DNA from: Armatimonadota bacterium
GTDB taxonomy: Bacteria > Armatimonadota > Chthonomonadetes > Chthonomonadales > JAMCWF01
DNA: 36,317 bases
NCBI GenBank assembly: GCA_023481295.1
Contig: JAMCWF010000035.1
Span: 14,582 to 50,898 of the forward strand
Direction: 5' to 3'
Both the position numbers and the translations under genes were made by a program. The stretch's first letter is position 1; the number at the start of each line of letters is the position of its first letter. The notes under the pieces are model-generated. The model was not told the DNA's origin. It saw only the letters and a list, made by a program, of their open reading frames with translations, and searched no databases. This document shows positions 1 to 8,469 of this stretch, piece after piece.

Positions 1-305
1 TAATTATCTGTAATTGTCGCAACCTAATCAACCTGCGGTCACCGTACCACACTGGCGCTGGGCTTGAAAGTATTCAAGTTAGTGGTATTCTGCTTAATAT
101 ACTACCCACATAAAATAGCGAGGAGCCATAAAATCCCGTTAATCTGAATTCTTACGGCATTCTTATAGGTTTATCAGACGGGCTTTTATATGGTATAATA
201 GGTACAATGGGTTGTTGGCATCTCTCACCTTTGAGTGGTACGACGTCGGATCACGTGGGAATTGCTGAGCGGCCCATTTAAGAGGGAGGTTACAAAGCTT
301 AAATT

Positions 306-1538
306 ATGAAAAAGAGCAAAATTGGAGTGGGATGGGCAGCCGTTTTGCTGACCCTCGCACTCCTTGTCGGCGCAACACTTGCCATCCAGGCTCAGCCCGG
401 ATCGCCCTCGCACTGGCGGGCGCACCGTCCCCTGATTGTTCGCGGGATGCTTATTGGTCCGCCTCGCAGAGGTGCACCATTCGTTAAATTCAAGATTAAC
501 TCCTCTAAACCCTCTAAAGGGAAGGGGGGCGGCGGATCATCAACCGTGGTCTACTACGGCCCTCAATCCATATGGTCCGCTTATTACTATCCATTCACGC
601 CCACGGCACCACCGAACTCAGAAGATGATGGCTCTGGCCAGACCATTGCGATCGTGGATGCATATTCCGATCCTTCCATCACTAAAGACCTATCTGCCTT
701 TGACTCTCAATTCGGTCTGCCGGCTCCCCCGTCATTTACGATTGAACAGCCGGAGGGAGAACCGAGTAACAACAGCGGTTGGGCGCTTGAGCAATCGCTG
801 GACGTCGAGTGGGCCCACGCGATGGCGCCCGGCGCTAACATCGTACTGGTTGAGGCGGTATCCCCTTCATTATCATATCTTTTAAACGCGGTGCAATATG
901 CAGCGACCTACCCCGGTGCTGAGGTTGTTTCGATGAGCTGGGGCGGCAGCGAATTTCCAGACGAAAGCTCCTACGATTCCTCCTTTAGTAGTTCCAGCGT
1001 GACTTTTGTCGCTGCGTCCGGCGATTCACACAGTGTTTATTGGCCTGCCGCTTCGCCCGACGTGATCGGTGTGGGCGGCACGACACTGGAGATGAAGAGA
1101 ACAACCATCAGCGAAACGGCCTGGTCTGACAGCGGGGGCGGCATTAGCGCGTACGAGAGTGAACCGGGCTACCAATTAAATTTCGTTAGTAGTGGGGACG
1201 GAACACGGCTGGGCGAAACGGGGAATATGCGCGGTGTTCCAGATGTGAGCTATGATGCAAACCCGAATACCGGTTTGCTGGTATTCTATAATCGTACTTG
1301 GTACGTAGTAGGCGGCACCAGTTGCGGCGCGCCCCAGTGGTCGGCGATTGTTGCGCTCGTTAACCAAGCTAACCAGAAGATATCACCACTCGGGGGAGGG
1401 GCGGGATCAGACCTGTATTCCGCCGCGACCTCGAATTACAACGCATATTTCAGAGATATCACGAACTCAGGTTTCGGTTATGATTTTTACACCGGGTTGG
1501 GAAGCCCCGATGTTAATGAATTAATTTCCGATCTGTAA
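306..1538 (+). CDS. Secreted sedolisin-like S53 family peptidase, apparently without the long N-terminal prodomain
   Basis: Signal peptide MKKSKIGVGWAAVLLTLALLVGATLA. Sedolisin motifs: E-x3-D in 'LEQSLDVEWAHAMAPGANIVLVEA', oxyanion Asp in 'AASGDS', catalytic Ser in 'GGTSCGAPQWSAIVALVNQ', and the C-terminal Ca-site-like 'RDIT...YDFYTGLGSPD'. Confidence 0.88.
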   Translation: MKKSKIGVGWAAVLLTLALLVGATLAIQAQPGSPSHWRAHRPLIVRGMLIGPPRRGAPFVKFKINSSKPSKGKGGGGSSTVVYYGPQSIWSAYYYPFTPTAPPNSEDDGSGQTIAIVDAYSDPSITKDLSAFDSQFGLPAPPSFTIEQPEGEPSNNSGWALEQSLDVEWAHAMAPGANIVLVEAVSPSLSYLLNAVQYAATYPGAEVVSMSWGGSEFPDESSYDSSFSSSSVTFVAASGDSHSVYWPAASPDVIGVGGTTLEMKRTTISETAWSDSGGGISAYESEPGYQLNFVSSGDGTRLGETGNMRGVPDVSYDANPNTGLLVFYNRTWYVVGGTSCGAPQWSAIVALVNQANQKISPLGGGAGSDLYSAATSNYNAYFRDITNSGFGYDFYTGLGSPDVNELISDL

Positions 1539-1628
1539 ACTATTGATGCCCGGATATCGCAAGAATCCGGAGGAGTTTATTCCGGGTCAGAGCCGACCCG
1601 ATCGTACCATCGTTCTGATCGCTATCCG

Positions 1629-1663
1629 CGGTATGCTTACCTTGAAACAAGGTAGGCATACCG
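1629..1663. promoter_or_regulatory. Near-perfect inverted repeat (16-bp stem with one G-T wobble, AAA loop) in the leader of the DUF2961 gene
   Basis: CGGTATGCTTACCTTG-AAA-CAAGGTAGGCATACCG, 22 nt upstream of the ATG at 1686; no flanking T-tract on either strand, so not an obvious intrinsic terminator. Confidence 0.7.
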
Positions 1664-1685
1664 AAACTATCATAGAGCGCTTCAA

Positions 1686-3236
1686 ATGAGAGGTTGCATC
1701 TTCAGGATCGTGATCGCCGCGGTTTACCTATTACTCACCGCATCGGGTGAGCTTTCGGCTGCTCCCATTCCAGGCTCCACCACCTTTTCCCAGCTCTACA
1801 GCCCCCGCCTCAATGACACTCATATGGTGAACTCGCTGTGGATTGAGACCCCGAAAGACCGGCAGTTTACCACCCGGCGTACCGTCACCATCGCTGATAT
1901 CAAAGGTCCGGGAGTGATCACGATGATCCACTTCGCTATGCCGGCCACCCTGCATCTGGGCCGAGAGGTGGTGCTTAGGATCTATTGGGACAATGAAAAG
2001 CATCCCAGCGTCGAAGCCCCCTTGGTGGACTTTTTCTGTGACCCGAACGGACAGTTAGACCGAGTGAACACCATTTTCCTGAATAAAAATCGAGGCTGGA
2101 ACTGTTATTTTCCGATGCCGTTTCGTCGCCGAGCGCTCATTACCTTGACCAACGATGCGCCTGACCCGGTTGGGCAAGGGCTCTGGCAGCTCTCACCTTG
2201 CTACGCTTATGTGATCTGGCATAATGCACCCAATCTTCCCAAAGACGTGCTCTATTTTTGCGCTCATTGGCGACAGCAGACATTGTTGCTCGGTAAACAA
2301 GATTATATTGCATTGCATGCGGCCGGCGCCGGGCGCTTTATCGGTTGGAACGTAACGGTTCGCGGCGTTGCACCGGGGGATATGGGCTATCCGGTGGATG
2401 AAAACGAAAAGTTTTACGTGGATGGTGCGCGGAACCCCACCATTCAGTTTATGGGACTGGAGGATTCATTCGGATTTTCCTGGGGATTTCCGGAAAAGGC
2501 GAGCCGGTTCTTATACACAGGCTGGCATCCTTATTACCAAGGCGCCTCCGCCTATCGTTTTTTCGTGAACGACGCCATCACCTTTCATAAAAGCCTGAAG
2601 GTGGCAATCGGTTTTGGGCCGCGTGATGACCCCTCGTTCCGCCGTATATTCAGCCGCTCGGATCACGTCTTGCAGTTCAGTAGCTGCTGTTACTGGTATC
2701 AGACCGAGCCTCACTTGCCCTGGGGTAAATTCCCCTTGCTCGCCGAACGCCGGCCGGCTCGGGATTTAGCCCAGCAAGCCCAGTGGGAAAAGAAGGCGAA
2801 AAAGTATCGCGATAAACATGAAACGCTGGTGGTGAACTGCGGAGCCCCCAATGATATGATCGAATTTGCGGATAACGGCTGGAGCTGCATGTTATCTCAT
2901 GGATACAGCTACAATGGCTTCCAGCGCGAGGTGACCCACTGCTGGGCCGACTATCATAACCTAAAGGTGACGATAGCCTGCCCCAAAAACGTGCAGGGCG
3001 TGCTCAGGCTCTACCTGCTGGACGGCGACCGGTTTATGGGCGGCCGGAAGGAGCGGATTTGGGTGGACGGCCGCGATATCGGTGACTTCAGTAACTTTTA
3101 TGAGGGTCGATGGGTGGAAATCCCCATTACACCGGCGGAAACGACGCGCGGGAGAATCTACATCCGCGCACAAAACTTGATTCCCGGCAACAATGCGGTC
3201 ATCTCCTCCATCATCTTTCAAGCTCAAGGCCGATAG
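1686..3236 (+). CDS. Secreted DUF2961 / GH172-like glycoside hydrolase family protein
   Basis: Signal peptide; DUF2961-type sequence 'IKGPGVITMIHFAMP...LRIYWDNEKHPSVEAPLVDFFCD', 'GLEDSFGFSWGF', 'YWYQTEPHLPW'. Confidence 0.75.
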   Translation: MRGCIFRIVIAAVYLLLTASGELSAAPIPGSTTFSQLYSPRLNDTHMVNSLWIETPKDRQFTTRRTVTIADIKGPGVITMIHFAMPATLHLGREVVLRIYWDNEKHPSVEAPLVDFFCDPNGQLDRVNTIFLNKNRGWNCYFPMPFRRRALITLTNDAPDPVGQGLWQLSPCYAYVIWHNAPNLPKDVLYFCAHWRQQTLLLGKQDYIALHAAGAGRFIGWNVTVRGVAPGDMGYPVDENEKFYVDGARNPTIQFMGLEDSFGFSWGFPEKASRFLYTGWHPYYQGASAYRFFVNDAITFHKSLKVAIGFGPRDDPSFRRIFSRSDHVLQFSSCCYWYQTEPHLPWGKFPLLAERRPARDLAQQAQWEKKAKKYRDKHETLVVNCGAPNDMIEFADNGWSCMLSHGYSYNGFQREVTHCWADYHNLKVTIACPKNVQGVLRLYLLDGDRFMGGRKERIWVDGRDIGDFSNFYEGRWVEIPITPAETTRGRIYIRAQNLIPGNNAVISSIIFQAQGR

Positions 3237-3452
3237 GCCGGTAGTAACGATGTGGTCGCTGACCAGCCGATGAAGGCCCGACAGCACGATGCGGGGTGAT
3301 ATTAACCCATGTTTGGGCTTCATTACGATATCGTAACCCGGTAACGTTTCGGTCTTACTGGAATATCAGTCAAAGAATCTTAAAAGAATTTTCAAGAATG
3401 GCCATCGAATAACATCTAGCGGCTGCCCAATATCCAGGCTGATCGGTAGCCG

Positions 3453-4754
3453 TCATCTTCGTATTAAGAATAACCGTCCTTCCGCCGATCCCAACGAAAT
3501 TTGCAATCCGGCCATAGCTGGACTGTCGTCCACTACCGATGTCTCCTTACCGTTTGTGGGATCAACTTCAACGACGTTTTCAATATCTGTCGCGAATTTC
3601 ACGGTCGGCCAAGCGGTGTAAGTATAGCTGTAGTTATTCAATAACACCGCGGTTCGCCCATCAGCGTGTTTAAATACGCCGACCAGGTAATCGCCGGGAG
3701 TCAACTGGATCGGCGCTCCGTTCAATATCTTCGCAGGGTCGGATCCTCGTGGCACACGATAGACCGCTTCACTGGCCAATTGCATCAAAGTAGGTCCCCA
3801 ATGTTTTAGTTTATTATTGATTCGGCGTGCCTGATTGTAATGATGCGTGGGACGCCCATCCTGAGCGATGATAGCACCGCCTTTCTGAAAGCCCGTTGGC
3901 GTCCAATAGCAAAAATAGAGGACCCCTTTAGCTCCGTATGCCAGCGAGGTGCTTATCTGCCAGCGTAATTGGGCTTCGGTGGGATCGTAGTGCTGATCGA
4001 ACGGCATGTCGTTGAAAAAGTTCCAGAATGGGATGTTTTGGGCGAGCGCATATTTACGTAAAACGGCCAAATTGTCGCAATAGGCGTCCCGCGTGTCTTG
4101 GTTGGGCTGCATCATCGGATAATGGTCCATACAGAGCACGTCCGGATTTACCTCACTCACAAACCGACTGACGTACTCCTCATACGTCGGCTCACCCAAT
4201 TGCCCCTCGTTCGCATAGGTGGGAAACAGGTTGATGAATCCCAGCTTGCCCGGTCGTTTTTCCCGCAGATGATCAACCATAAACCGCAGAGACGGAAAAA
4301 TCGATGAGTTCGGCTCGTCATGCAGCATATATCCCCAACAGGCGGGATGATTGGGGAATCGGTCTGCCTGCATAATTTCATCAATTTTCGATGAGCCATA
4401 CGCGGCGCCGTCTTCATAGCCCGGCAGATACACCAGCGCCTTGAGCCCGTGCTTTTGGCACAGATCCAATTGGCGCCGGTCCGTTTCCGGCGTATTCGCC
4501 CCGAATCCGCCCATCACCACCGTAAAGTTCGCCGCCGCGATTTGAGCGTAGTGTTCGTCCATGTGCGCATCAGCCGGTGGATCTGCCCAAAAACTGATAC
4601 AGAAGCGATCTTGCTTGAATCGCGCCGGATTTATAGCGATCGGCGCAAATCCGGCGCCGTATGAAGCCTTCTCCGTCATCGTGGATGCAACCGCAGCCAA
4701 CGATGACACGATGAACTCCCTCCGCCCGATCGATCTCTTTTTCAATATCATCAT
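3453..4754 (-). CDS. Exported (Tat-like signal) TIM-barrel glycoside-hydrolase-like protein
   Basis: N-terminal 'GRREFIVSSLAAVAS' Tat-like signal; barrel-like segments 'HYAQIAAANFTVVMGG', 'QKHGLKALVYLPG', 'WGYMLHDEPNSS', 'DVLCMDHYPMM', 'YGAKGVLYFCYWTP'. Confidence 0.6.
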   Translation of the reverse strand: MMILKKRSIGRREFIVSSLAAVASTMTEKASYGAGFAPIAINPARFKQDRFCISFWADPPADAHMDEHYAQIAAANFTVVMGGFGANTPETDRRQLDLCQKHGLKALVYLPGYEDGAAYGSSKIDEIMQADRFPNHPACWGYMLHDEPNSSIFPSLRFMVDHLREKRPGKLGFINLFPTYANEGQLGEPTYEEYVSRFVSEVNPDVLCMDHYPMMQPNQDTRDAYCDNLAVLRKYALAQNIPFWNFFNDMPFDQHYDPTEAQLRWQISTSLAYGAKGVLYFCYWTPTGFQKGGAIIAQDGRPTHHYNQARRINNKLKHWGPTLMQLASEAVYRVPRGSDPAKILNGAPIQLTPGDYLVGVFKHADGRTAVLLNNYSYTYTAWPTVKFATDIENVVEVDPTNGKETSVVDDSPAMAGLQISLGSAEGRLFLIRR

Positions 4755-4765
4755 CCTTTTATTTT

Positions 4766-6766
4766 TTATTTCTCACCAACCCGAGCATACCGCACCAACA
4801 GGCTGCCCGGCGCCTCGGAAATTACGATTACCATTTCCATCAATTGCTTTCCACTGAGCCGTTGACGTGAGGCTTCCTCATAGGTGGAGCTCAGGCTCAC
4901 CTCATATTGCGCATTCTCAATGATGGACTTCAATCCGATCTCCATGGTCGAAAACGGGCTGCGATGACGGCGAAAGAACAGCGCGAAACCCGCTTCCATA
5001 TCGCGCCGGTGAAACTGATAGGCACACCAGTCGTGGTAAGACACGGTGAGTGGCAACAGCAGGTGGAAATCTCCCAGGAAGAAGGGCCGAATGCTCCGCC
5101 ATTCCGCGATGGCCGCCCGGGCGTCTTCCAGCGGGAAGTCGTCATCGAGCATCGTTTTGCCTTTGGCCAGCACCTCGGTGTGGCTTACGATGGTGGAAAC
5201 ATCGTCGGGAGGAAAATCCGCATGCCCTATATGAAAGCCGAAGTTGAATCCGCCGATAATTCCACTCCGTACCCTGTAGGGCGTGAAGTTCCAAACACCG
5301 CCACCGAACAGTGGAACCCACCTCGCCAGCCCCGCGTTGATGCATTGATTGCCCACGTCCAGTCCTCCTCCGAACGGCAGCCCAACCACATCGTGGAAAT
5401 CGCTCGGCCACAGCGGCAATGAGCGCGAGAGGGTTTCGAGGTCAATTCGCCTGCCGCCGCTGGCGCAGTTGTCTATCCATACTGCCGGATGGCGACGGCG
5501 AATCTCATCCCAGAAGTCGTAAAGCCCCTCTACATAGCGAATCTCGGTTATACCGATCCGGTCCTCCTCGTCGGCCGCCTGCCAGTAAGGCAGCGGGTCG
5601 AAATTGAAATCCTGTCGGTAGACATCCACTCCATTTTCAACGATAAGATTGGATATAAGATCGGTGAGGTACTTCCGCGCCTCGAGCAAGCCGAGGTTAT
5701 ATAGCAGATTGGTGGCATCCTGATCACAGCCAATCAGGTATTCCGGATGCTCCCGGTGCAACTTCGAATTGGGCCGCACCCGCTCCGGCTCGAACCACAG
5801 CACGAATTTCATACCCGCCTTATGAACGGCGTCACTGATCGGCTTTAAACCGTGAGGAAACCTTTCCCGGTTGATGACCCAGGAGCCGACCGCTTCCCAC
5901 CACTGCTGCGACTGTTCACCATACCAGCAGGCGTCAATCCAGTACGCGTCGGCGCCGACTGCCGCCACCTTCGGCAGCGCCTTCATTTCAAATTGTTCCG
6001 ACGCCTGTCCGGTCAGATAAAAGTAGGCCTGCAGACACTGCGCGGTCGGCGGAGTGACGAGTTGACCATTTATGCGTGGAAGATAGTGCGACAGCAGTAT
6101 CCGGCGCATCTGGTTGTTTCCAATCTCAGCATCGTTTCCTTCCCAAGAGACCAGCAGGATTCGCGGCGTGCGGATCTTCTCACCCGGATGCAATCTCAGG
6201 CGCGTGCGCTCCATCCCCGCCGCGACCCGCAGAGAGCCGCTCTCCCTCTCGAATATCGCCTGCCACTGCCCTGACCATCCGACGGCAAGAACCAGCCCGC
6301 AATCCTTCCGCTGCAGATTCATGAATGGAAAGACGCCGTTGGACGATCGGCCTCCGAAGGGTTTCAGCGATTGCCGAACGTGGGGGGAGAGCTCCACCGT
6401 TTGCGGAAGGAAGTCATCCATTCGGCAGGAGCTGCCGTTGGCGTAGTGAAGCCGCAATCGCTCCTGATCCGCGATCGGAACCGAAATATCCAAAGCCAGG
6501 ATGTCCTCAATGAGGGGCGTATCCATCGCGCCGGTGTTTTCAATTTCTGCCACCCAATCTATGGCGGAAAAGTCATTAAACCTTTGAGTATGCACAGTGA
6601 CTTTCAGGCCGGTTGCGGGGTCTTTTGTACTCCGGTGGGTCAGCTCTCCGCCAGCATTGGTTTCGGTGGAAATCACGGCCGGCCACCCGACGAGCATATC
6701 TCCGGCATCTTTTCCACCATAGCGAAACGAAATTTGCGGGATTTCGGATTTTTCCAGAAAACGCAT
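4766..6766 (-). CDS. GH36-family alpha-galactosidase
   Basis: 'VGADAYWIDACWYGE...WVINRERFPHGLKPISDAVHKAGMKFVLWFEPERV', nucleophile region 'GVDVYRQDFNFDPL', 'IDNCASGGRRIDLETLSRSLPLWPSDF'. Confidence 0.93.
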   Translation of the reverse strand: MRFLEKSEIPQISFRYGGKDAGDMLVGWPAVISTETNAGGELTHRSTKDPATGLKVTVHTQRFNDFSAIDWVAEIENTGAMDTPLIEDILALDISVPIADQERLRLHYANGSSCRMDDFLPQTVELSPHVRQSLKPFGGRSSNGVFPFMNLQRKDCGLVLAVGWSGQWQAIFERESGSLRVAAGMERTRLRLHPGEKIRTPRILLVSWEGNDAEIGNNQMRRILLSHYLPRINGQLVTPPTAQCLQAYFYLTGQASEQFEMKALPKVAAVGADAYWIDACWYGEQSQQWWEAVGSWVINRERFPHGLKPISDAVHKAGMKFVLWFEPERVRPNSKLHREHPEYLIGCDQDATNLLYNLGLLEARKYLTDLISNLIVENGVDVYRQDFNFDPLPYWQAADEEDRIGITEIRYVEGLYDFWDEIRRRHPAVWIDNCASGGRRIDLETLSRSLPLWPSDFHDVVGLPFGGGLDVGNQCINAGLARWVPLFGGGVWNFTPYRVRSGIIGGFNFGFHIGHADFPPDDVSTIVSHTEVLAKGKTMLDDDFPLEDARAAIAEWRSIRPFFLGDFHLLLPLTVSYHDWCAYQFHRRDMEAGFALFFRRHRSPFSTMEIGLKSIIENAQYEVSLSSTYEEASRQRLSGKQLMEMVIVISEAPGSLLVRYARVGEK

Positions 6767-7035
6767 TGACCTCCCTTTCTCGGTATTTGACTAGATCTAT
6801 TTCAGCGGTTGCTAACCTTCAGCCTGCCGCCTATACGACGCTTGATAGTCGGTCTTTCGTCACTCGGATGAAATTCAGCGGCTGCGATCGGCGAACCCAT
6901 CAAACGAGTTTATATTCGCTTCCGTCGGTATTTAACCGAAATCCGGTCGATTTCCTCCAGGGAAACGGATCACCCGTCTGGGAAATCGTCCTCGTATTGA
7001 CATTGTAGAAATCCACACGAAATGCATTCGTTGCC

Positions 7036-7064
7036 TTGACAATTCAGACCGCTCGTGCGATAAT
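7036..7064 (+). promoter_or_regulatory. Predicted sigma70-type promoter driving the HTH gene and candidate graspetide locus
   Basis: TTGACA (7036-7041), 17-bp spacer, GATAAT (7059-7064), about 97 nt upstream of the ATG at 7161. Confidence 0.75.
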
Positions 7065-7160
7065 AACAGACGCTGAGCCGTTCTATCCGAGTGTCTTGCA
7101 ACGTTGTTTTATTGCAATAATGGCTGTGAACCCACATTTGGATCGCGAGGAGAACTGGCA

Positions 7161-7409
7161 ATGAAGCAACCACCTAGAGGTTTGATCCTCAGCCGGGCAT
7201 TGCTGGAGTTAATTCAAGCCAGCCTGGATAGGCGAACCACCAACCACCGTGACCTCGCAGCGCAACTCTGCAAGTCATCGGAGACGGTGCGCACCGAGTT
7301 TGCTCAGATCAGGGAAAAGCTAGGCGCCAAAACCCTCTTTGAGGCGATATTGATCGCAGTCCAAAAAGGTTGGGTGAAGCCGCCCCCCCCGCAGGATGAT
7401 GGATCTTGA
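7161..7409 (+). CDS. Stand-alone LuxR-type helix-turn-helix regulator (82 aa)
   Basis: ATG at 7161 preceded by 'GCGAGGAGAACTGGCA' (SD). HTH pattern 'TTNHRDLAAQLCKSSETVRTEFAQIREKLGAKTLFEAILIAVQKGWV'. The ORF track start at 7104 is probably too far upstream. Confidence 0.72.
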   Translation: MKQPPRGLILSRALLELIQASLDRRTTNHRDLAAQLCKSSETVRTEFAQIREKLGAKTLFEAILIAVQKGWVKPPPPQDDGS

Positions 7410-7429
7410 ACCCTGCCGATTTACGAAAA

Positions 7430-7449
7430 AATACCTCAATTGAGGTATT
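7430..7449. promoter_or_regulatory. 20-bp perfect palindrome, candidate operator
   Basis: AATACCTCAATTGAGGTATT, 21 bp after the HTH gene stop and about 98 bp upstream of the candidate precursor ORF. Confidence 0.55.
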
Positions 7450-7547
7450 CACAAGCCAATCGGACATATCGTAGAATATCGCTGATGGTTCGGTAATATG
7501 ATCAATAATCAGTTACCGGACTAAATCCGGAGAAAGTAAGCGTCGGA

Positions 7548-7760
7548 ATGGAAAGTTTAAACCCATCACAAACGCAGGAATGCTTTACCCCATTCGTGAT
7601 GCTCTGGGCAAAAAGCGTGCCGGCGGGATCGTTTTACGGGCCCCAGGCTCAGTTTTCGGAGGCGAGCGGCGGATTTCGCATCGATCCGGAAGATACGGAC
7701 GCCGAAAATAGCAATGAAAACACACATCACATTGAGTCGAGCATTTCGTACACTTGGTGA
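7548..7760 (+). CDS. Candidate ATP-grasp-modified RiPP (graspetide) precursor peptide, 70 aa
   Basis: MESLNPSQTQECFTPFVMLWAKSVPAGSFYGPQAQFSEASGGFRIDPEDTDAENSNENTHHIESSISYTW. The leader-like 'TPFVMLWAKSVPAGSF' resembles the PFxxxxAxxVP signature I recall for putative ATP-grasp target RiPPs. The tail is rich in D/E and S/T. It lies upstream of an MvdC/D-like ATP-grasp gene, and GGAGAAAG lies upstream of the ATG. Confidence 0.6.
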   Translation: MESLNPSQTQECFTPFVMLWAKSVPAGSFYGPQAQFSEASGGFRIDPEDTDAENSNENTHHIESSISYTW

Positions 7761-7791
7761 TATGGAAAAAAACATAGCGAATTCCATATCA
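7758..7791 (+). promoter_or_regulatory. Hairpin overlapping the precursor stop codon (10-bp perfect stem, 14-nt loop)
   Basis: TGATATGGAA (7758-7767) / TTCCATATCA (7782-7791); no U-tract follows. Confidence 0.55.
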
Positions 7792-7829
7792 TTGTGACAG
7801 GTAGGGAATGCTCACGATTGAAGAAACTA

Positions 7830-7871
7830 TCTCCATCTTGCCGTAAAATATCCTCTATGGCAAGATGGAGA
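7830..7871 (+). promoter_or_regulatory. Hairpin (13-bp perfect stem, 16-nt loop) immediately upstream of the SD of the 7887 gene
   Basis: TCTCCATCTTGCC (7830-7842) / GGCAAGATGGAGA (7859-7871), followed by GAAGGA and the ATG at 7887. Confidence 0.65.
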
Positions 7872-7886
7872 CGAAGGAATTGATTT

Positions 7887-8459
7887 ATGAACCGAATAAA
7901 AAAGAGGATCTTATTTTCAATCCTTGTTTGCTGTTTTCTAGGAGGCATTATTTATCTTACAGGATGGGTTGGAGGGAGATTCGGTGGTTCAGTCAATGGA
8001 TTCCCGCAACAACTCGTCCCTAGAGTACTACACCTAACACCGCAGACAGTGCAGGTATGCCAGCAGCTCAATGCCTTTATTGGTGTTAGACCAGGTGTAG
8101 GACCACAGAAGACACATTATAACCGTCCGGAATTCGACAAACTTCTTTCATATATCTACTACCCCGACAAGTCACCTGGCGATTGGATGGTAAATGGTAC
8201 AGGGGTAGGCACATTATATTTTGTACATCTTCCGAAGAATGATCCTGCTTTAAGGCAGTATGAGAGGGCGTGGATGGTAAAAGTTGTAAACGATTTCATA
8301 GAACACCCTCTGCCGGTGATTCGGTGGGAAGCCGCACACATTGTGGATGTTCAACATTTGAAGAGGGCAGTTCCGGCATTGCAATCTGCGCTGAAAGTTG
8401 AGAAGAACCCTGTCGTAGCCAAAGAGATACGGGCCGCGATTAAGGCATGTAATAAATAG
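7887..8459 (+). CDS. Membrane-anchored hypothetical protein with a HEAT-repeat-like C-terminus
   Basis: N-terminal TM segment 'KKRILFSILVCCFLGGIIYLTGWVGG'; C-terminal helical repeat-like 'HPLPVIRWEAAHIVDVQHLKRAVPALQSALKVEKNPVVAKEIRAAIKA'. SD GAAGGA; 10 nt upstream of the ATP-grasp gene. Confidence 0.7.
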   Translation: MNRIKKRILFSILVCCFLGGIIYLTGWVGGRFGGSVNGFPQQLVPRVLHLTPQTVQVCQQLNAFIGVRPGVGPQKTHYNRPEFDKLLSYIYYPDKSPGDWMVNGTGVGTLYFVHLPKNDPALRQYERAWMVKVVNDFIEHPLPVIRWEAAHIVDVQHLKRAVPALQSALKVEKNPVVAKEIRAAIKACNK

Positions 8460-8469
8460 GTGCAACCGC

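Noticed and set aside
194-199. TATAAT box upstream of the S53 gene considered as a promoter
   Set aside because: No convincing -35 element at correct spacing; not strong enough to report as a feature.
1630-1662. Inverted repeat upstream of the DUF2961 gene as an intrinsic terminator of the S53 gene
   Set aside because: No T-tract on either side; kept as an unassigned regulatory hairpin instead.
4907-6769. Several long plus-strand ORFs (e.g. 4907-5422, 5852-6274, 6371-6769) antisense to the GH36 gene
   Set aside because: They are shadow ORFs: low-complexity Arg/Pro-rich translations opposite a clearly conserved alpha-galactosidase frame.
7566-7948. Minus-strand ORFs 7566-7787 and 7727-7948 antisense to the candidate precursor region
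   Set aside because: No plausible SD or family resemblance; the second is produced by the hairpin-rich spacer. The plus frame has better context.
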